DNA from: Candidatus Omnitrophota bacterium
Lineage (GTDB): Bacteria; Omnitrophota; Omnitrophia; Omnitrophales; Aquincolibacteriaceae
Direction: 5' to 3'
Assembly: GCA_023247035.1 (NCBI GenBank)
Contig: JAHFHG010000017.1
Location: 1 to 40,300, forward strand
DNA: 40,300 bases
Below the pieces are notes generated by a model, which ran no database searches, was not told the DNA's origin, and saw only the letters and a list, made by a program, of their open reading frames with translations. The position numbers were made by a program, and so were the translations under genes. Position 1 is the first letter of the stretch. Every line of letters begins with the position of its first letter. Positions 37,336 through 40,300 of this stretch are shown here, piece after piece.

Positions 37336-38316
37336 CTAGGCCTCCACCCTTACCTGCGAAAAAAGAGAGCTTACGGATTCATTCCGGTGGATCCTGGAAA
37401 TCGCTTCGGCCAAAAGAGGCGCGACGGAAATCTGTTTGATCTTTTCCATCCGCTTCTCGCTCGCAAGAGGGATCGTATTCGTAACGATCAACTCGTTAAG
37501 CTCGGAATTTTTTATCCTCTCAATCGCCTGCCCCGCCAAAACGGGGTGAACGATGACCGCGTGAATGTCCAAAGCCCCGGCTTCTTTCAAGGCGCGGACC
37601 GCTTCGACCAAAGAGCCGGCCGTCGAGATCAGATCGTCCACAATCACCACATTTTTTCCCGACACCTCGCCGATGATGTTCATCACGTGGGTCTGCGACG
37701 CGCTCTCACGGCGTTTGTCCACAATGGCAAGCGGGGATTCCAGAAGCGTCGAATAAGCCCGCGCCATTCTCGTGCCTCCGACATCGGGGCTGACCACCAC
37801 AAGATTTTTAAGCCTCTTGTGGCGGAGATATTCTCCCAAAATATTAATGGAATAAAGGTGGTCCACGGGAATATCAAAAAAACCTTGGATCTGGCCCGCG
37901 TGCAGGTCCATAGTCAGCACGCGATCCGCGCCGGCTTTGGTGATGAGATTCGCAACCAGCTTTGCTGTAATCGGAACCCTCGGCTTGTCTTTCCGGTCCT
38001 GGCGGGCGTAGCCGAAAAAAGGGAGCACCGCAGTCACGCGTTTGGCCGAAGCGCGGCGGGCCGCATCGATCAAAATCAAAAGCTCCATCAAATTATCATT
38101 CGGCGGCGTGGAGGTCGACTGGACGATAAAAAGGTCCTTGCCCCGGATATTTTCCCTGATCTGGACCTGCACTTCGCCTTCCGGGAACCTTCCGACCAGG
38201 GCATCGGCCGGCTGTTTTCCCAAAAGCTCGGCGATTTCCTTCGCTAATTCCGGATTTGAATTTCCCCCCAGAACGACCAGTAAATCATCGCTGCGTTTTG
38301 AACTGATTCCAAACAT
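37336..38316 (-). CDS. prs: Ribose-phosphate pyrophosphokinase
   Basis: FPEGEVQVQIRENIRGKDLFIVQST; YARQDRKDKPRVPITAKLVAN; VVIVDDLISTAGS. Confidence 0.97.
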   Translation of the reverse strand: MFGISSKRSDDLLVVLGGNSNPELAKEIAELLGKQPADALVGRFPEGEVQVQIRENIRGKDLFIVQSTSTPPNDNLMELLILIDAARRASAKRVTAVLPFFGYARQDRKDKPRVPITAKLVANLITKAGADRVLTMDLHAGQIQGFFDIPVDHLYSINILGEYLRHKRLKNLVVVSPDVGGTRMARAYSTLLESPLAIVDKRRESASQTHVMNIIGEVSGKNVVIVDDLISTAGSLVEAVRALKEAGALDIHAVIVHPVLAGQAIERIKNSELNELIVTNTIPLASEKRMEKIKQISVAPLLAEAISRIHRNESVSSLFSQVRVEA

Positions 38317-38318
38317 AA

Positions 38319-39587
38319 TTACCCCTTTTTATTTTTTGCCAAAGGACGGGCAGGAACTCCTGCGACGACTTGACCTTTTTTAATTTTAGTCCCGCGCGGG
38401 ACCACGGAACCGGCCCCTGTCCTCGCCCGATCCGCCACCGCCACCGGAGCGATCAGAACGGTATTGGAGCCGATAAGGACTTTTTTTCCGATCTGCGTGA
38501 CGTGCTTATTTTTTCCGTCAAAATTGGCGGTCACCGCGCCGGCGCCGATATTCGTTCCCTCCCCGACTACGGCGTCCCCCAAATAAGCAAGGTGCTTGAC
38601 CAAGACCTTACTTCCGATACGGGAGCGGCTGACTTCCACAAAACTTCCAATCACCGCCTCGTCTCCGATTTTCGTTCCTCTTCTGATTTTCGCAAAAGGC
38701 CCGATCTTGCACCGCTTTCCGATCTTGACCCCGGCCTCGATATAGCACCACGGATAAATGACGGTATCCCGGCCGATTTTCACGTCCGGTTCAACAAAAG
38801 TTTGATCCGGAGCCACAAACGTGACTCCCCGTTCCTCGTGATATTCCACTTCCCTTTTTTTCATAATCTGAATCCCCGCGGCCAGATCCTGCCTTGAATT
38901 GATCCCCCGGGCTTCTTCCTCCGAAGCCAGCGCGAAAGCCTCCAAGCGCCGGCCTTCCTTGGATAAGATTTCTATCGTATCCGTAAGATAAAATTCTTTT
39001 TTCCGATTGGCCGGCCTTATTTTCTTGAGCGCGTCAAAAAGCGGTTTCGTTTTAAAAAGGTAGATCCCGGAATTGACTTCCTGGATCTTTTTTTCAGCCG
39101 CTGAGGCGTCGAGCTCTTCGCGGATCGCGTAAAACCGGCCGCCCGCCCTTAAAATTCTCCCGTAGCCTGCCGGGTCGGTTTGAAGCGAGGAAAGCGCGCT
39201 CGCCTCCGCGCCGGATTCTTTGTGCCGCTTTATAAACTCGCGAACGGTTTGCCTTTTAAGGAACGGCATATCGCCCGGCCAAATCAGGATCTCCTCCTGC
39301 GTACCGGGAAAATATTTCCGGGCCATTTCAACCGCGTGGCCCGTGCCCTTTTGCTCGCGCTGAAGGATAAAAACCGGATTCCTCCGGCCTTTCCCTCCTG
39401 CCTCTATAAAAGAACGAACCTGCGCAGCCCCGCTTCCAATCACGACTTTCGGACTTGTAATGCCCAGCTCTTCCAAAATTTCCAGCACATATCCCGCGAG
39501 CGGGCGGCCCAAGATTCCGTGCAAAACTTTGGGGAAATCGGAACGCATTCGCGTTCCCTTCCCCGCCGCCAGGACCAGGGCTTGCAT
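38319..39587 (-). CDS. glmU: Bifunctional UDP-GlcNAc pyrophosphorylase / GlcN-1-P acetyltransferase
   Basis: LAAGKGTRMRSDFPKVLH; KHLAYLGDAVVGEGTNIGAGAVTANFDGKNKHVT. Confidence 0.95.
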   Translation of the reverse strand: MQALVLAAGKGTRMRSDFPKVLHGILGRPLAGYVLEILEELGITSPKVVIGSGAAQVRSFIEAGGKGRRNPVFILQREQKGTGHAVEMARKYFPGTQEEILIWPGDMPFLKRQTVREFIKRHKESGAEASALSSLQTDPAGYGRILRAGGRFYAIREELDASAAEKKIQEVNSGIYLFKTKPLFDALKKIRPANRKKEFYLTDTIEILSKEGRRLEAFALASEEEARGINSRQDLAAGIQIMKKREVEYHEERGVTFVAPDQTFVEPDVKIGRDTVIYPWCYIEAGVKIGKRCKIGPFAKIRRGTKIGDEAVIGSFVEVSRSRIGSKVLVKHLAYLGDAVVGEGTNIGAGAVTANFDGKNKHVTQIGKKVLIGSNTVLIAPVAVADRARTGAGSVVPRGTKIKKGQVVAGVPARPLAKNKKG

Positions 39588-39598
39588 ATCCGATTATC

Positions 39599-39713
39599 AA
39601 CGCCTCAGAATATCCGAAGATCCGATTTAAAATATCGACCGCAAAAAGAATCTGATGTTCCGGCCCTCTGATAATCTGAGGCGTTTATTTTTTGATCGCC
39701 TGATAATCTGAGA
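39599..39713. repeat. 16-bp inverted repeat aacgcctcagaatatc/gataatctgaggcgtt plus a third partial copy gataatctgaga
   Basis: Arms 39599-39614 and 39670-39685 (1 mismatch); third copy at 39702. Confidence 0.75.
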
Positions 39714-39717
39714 GTCT

Positions 39718-40300
39718 TCATCCTTTAATTCCCGTCAGCTTAATGCCTTCCACAAAAAATCGCTGGTTGAAAATAAAAATCAGCAGGATCGGCAGAATCA
39801 TCATCACCGAGGCGGCCATCAGGAGCGTCCAGTCCGTATGATGAAGGCTCTGGAAATAAGCGAGGCCGACCGGCAGCGTAAACTTATTTTCCGTATTCAT
39901 GACAATAAGAGGCCACATAAAATTCATCCACGATCCCATAAAGGTAAAGGTCGTCAGCGTGGCCAGCGCCGGCTTGGACAAGGGAAGAATGATCCGCCAG
40001 AAAATCCCGAGATAAGAACAGCCGTCGATTTTCGCGGCATCTTCAAGCTCTTTCGGCAGGGTCAAAAAAAACTGCCTGAGCATAAACGTCCCGTACGCCG
40101 TAAAAATACCGGGCAGGATCAAGGCCTTGTACGTATCGATCCATCCGAACATCCGCAGCAAAATGAAAACAGGAATCATCGTCACCGCGCCGGGCACCAT
40201 CATCGTCGCCAAATAGCCGAAAAAAATTCTGTCGCGGCCCGGAAATTTCAGCCTTGCAAACGCGTAAGCGGCCATTGCGCTCGTGGCCACTTGACCGAAG
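39718..40300 (-). CDS. Carbohydrate ABC transporter permease (MalG-type), truncated by window edge
   Basis: AAYAFARLKFPGRD; ELEDAAKIDGCSYLGIFWRIILPLSKPALAT EAA motif; reading frame continues past the window end. Confidence 0.92.
   Translation of the reverse strand, partial: FGQVATSAMAAYAFARLKFPGRDRIFFGYLATMMVPGAVTMIPVFILLRMFGWIDTYKALILPGIFTAYGTFMLRQFFLTLPKELEDAAKIDGCSYLGIFWRIILPLSKPALATLTTFTFMGSWMNFMWPLIVMNTENKFTLPVGLAYFQSLHHTDWTLLMAASVMMILPILLIFIFNQRFFVEGIKLTGIKG

Overview
The window is a gene-dense bacterial chromosomal segment, mostly transcribed from the minus strand. It looks like a Gram-negative PVC/Omnitrophota-type genome, but that placement is inference from gene content only. Housekeeping blocks: macro-domain protein, Maf, ValS; a threonine/isoleucine block (hom-thrC-apgM-like-lysC-cimA); MsbA-like ABC exporter; Gfo/Idh/MocA oxidoreductase + LpxB; glnB + type III glutamine synthetase beside a NifA-like sigma-54 activator; LpxI-LpxA-LpxC/FabZ-OmpH-BamA; DnaB-RplI-RpsR-Ssb-RpsF; Pth-RplY-Prs-GlmU; and a truncated sugar ABC permease. 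Main points for a second look: (1) the phosphoglycerate-mutase-like protein that sits where homoserine kinase is expected in the threonine operon keeps the fold motifs but appears to have lost nearly all metal ligands and the catalytic Ser; (2) a ~4.9 kb secreted-protein gene (16459-21352, minus) is split by one in-frame TAG and by a frame-shifting repeat element, and carries in-frame repeats plus an antisense RelE-type toxin-antitoxin cassette that leaves the host frame open; (3) a palindromic-type dispersed repeat is embedded in frame in valS; (4) a good -24/-12 sigma-54 promoter precedes glnB-glnN next to the sigma-54 activator; (5) many different intergenic inverted-repeat elements. No rRNA, tRNA or CRISPR array was recognised. 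All family calls are by eye, with no database search.
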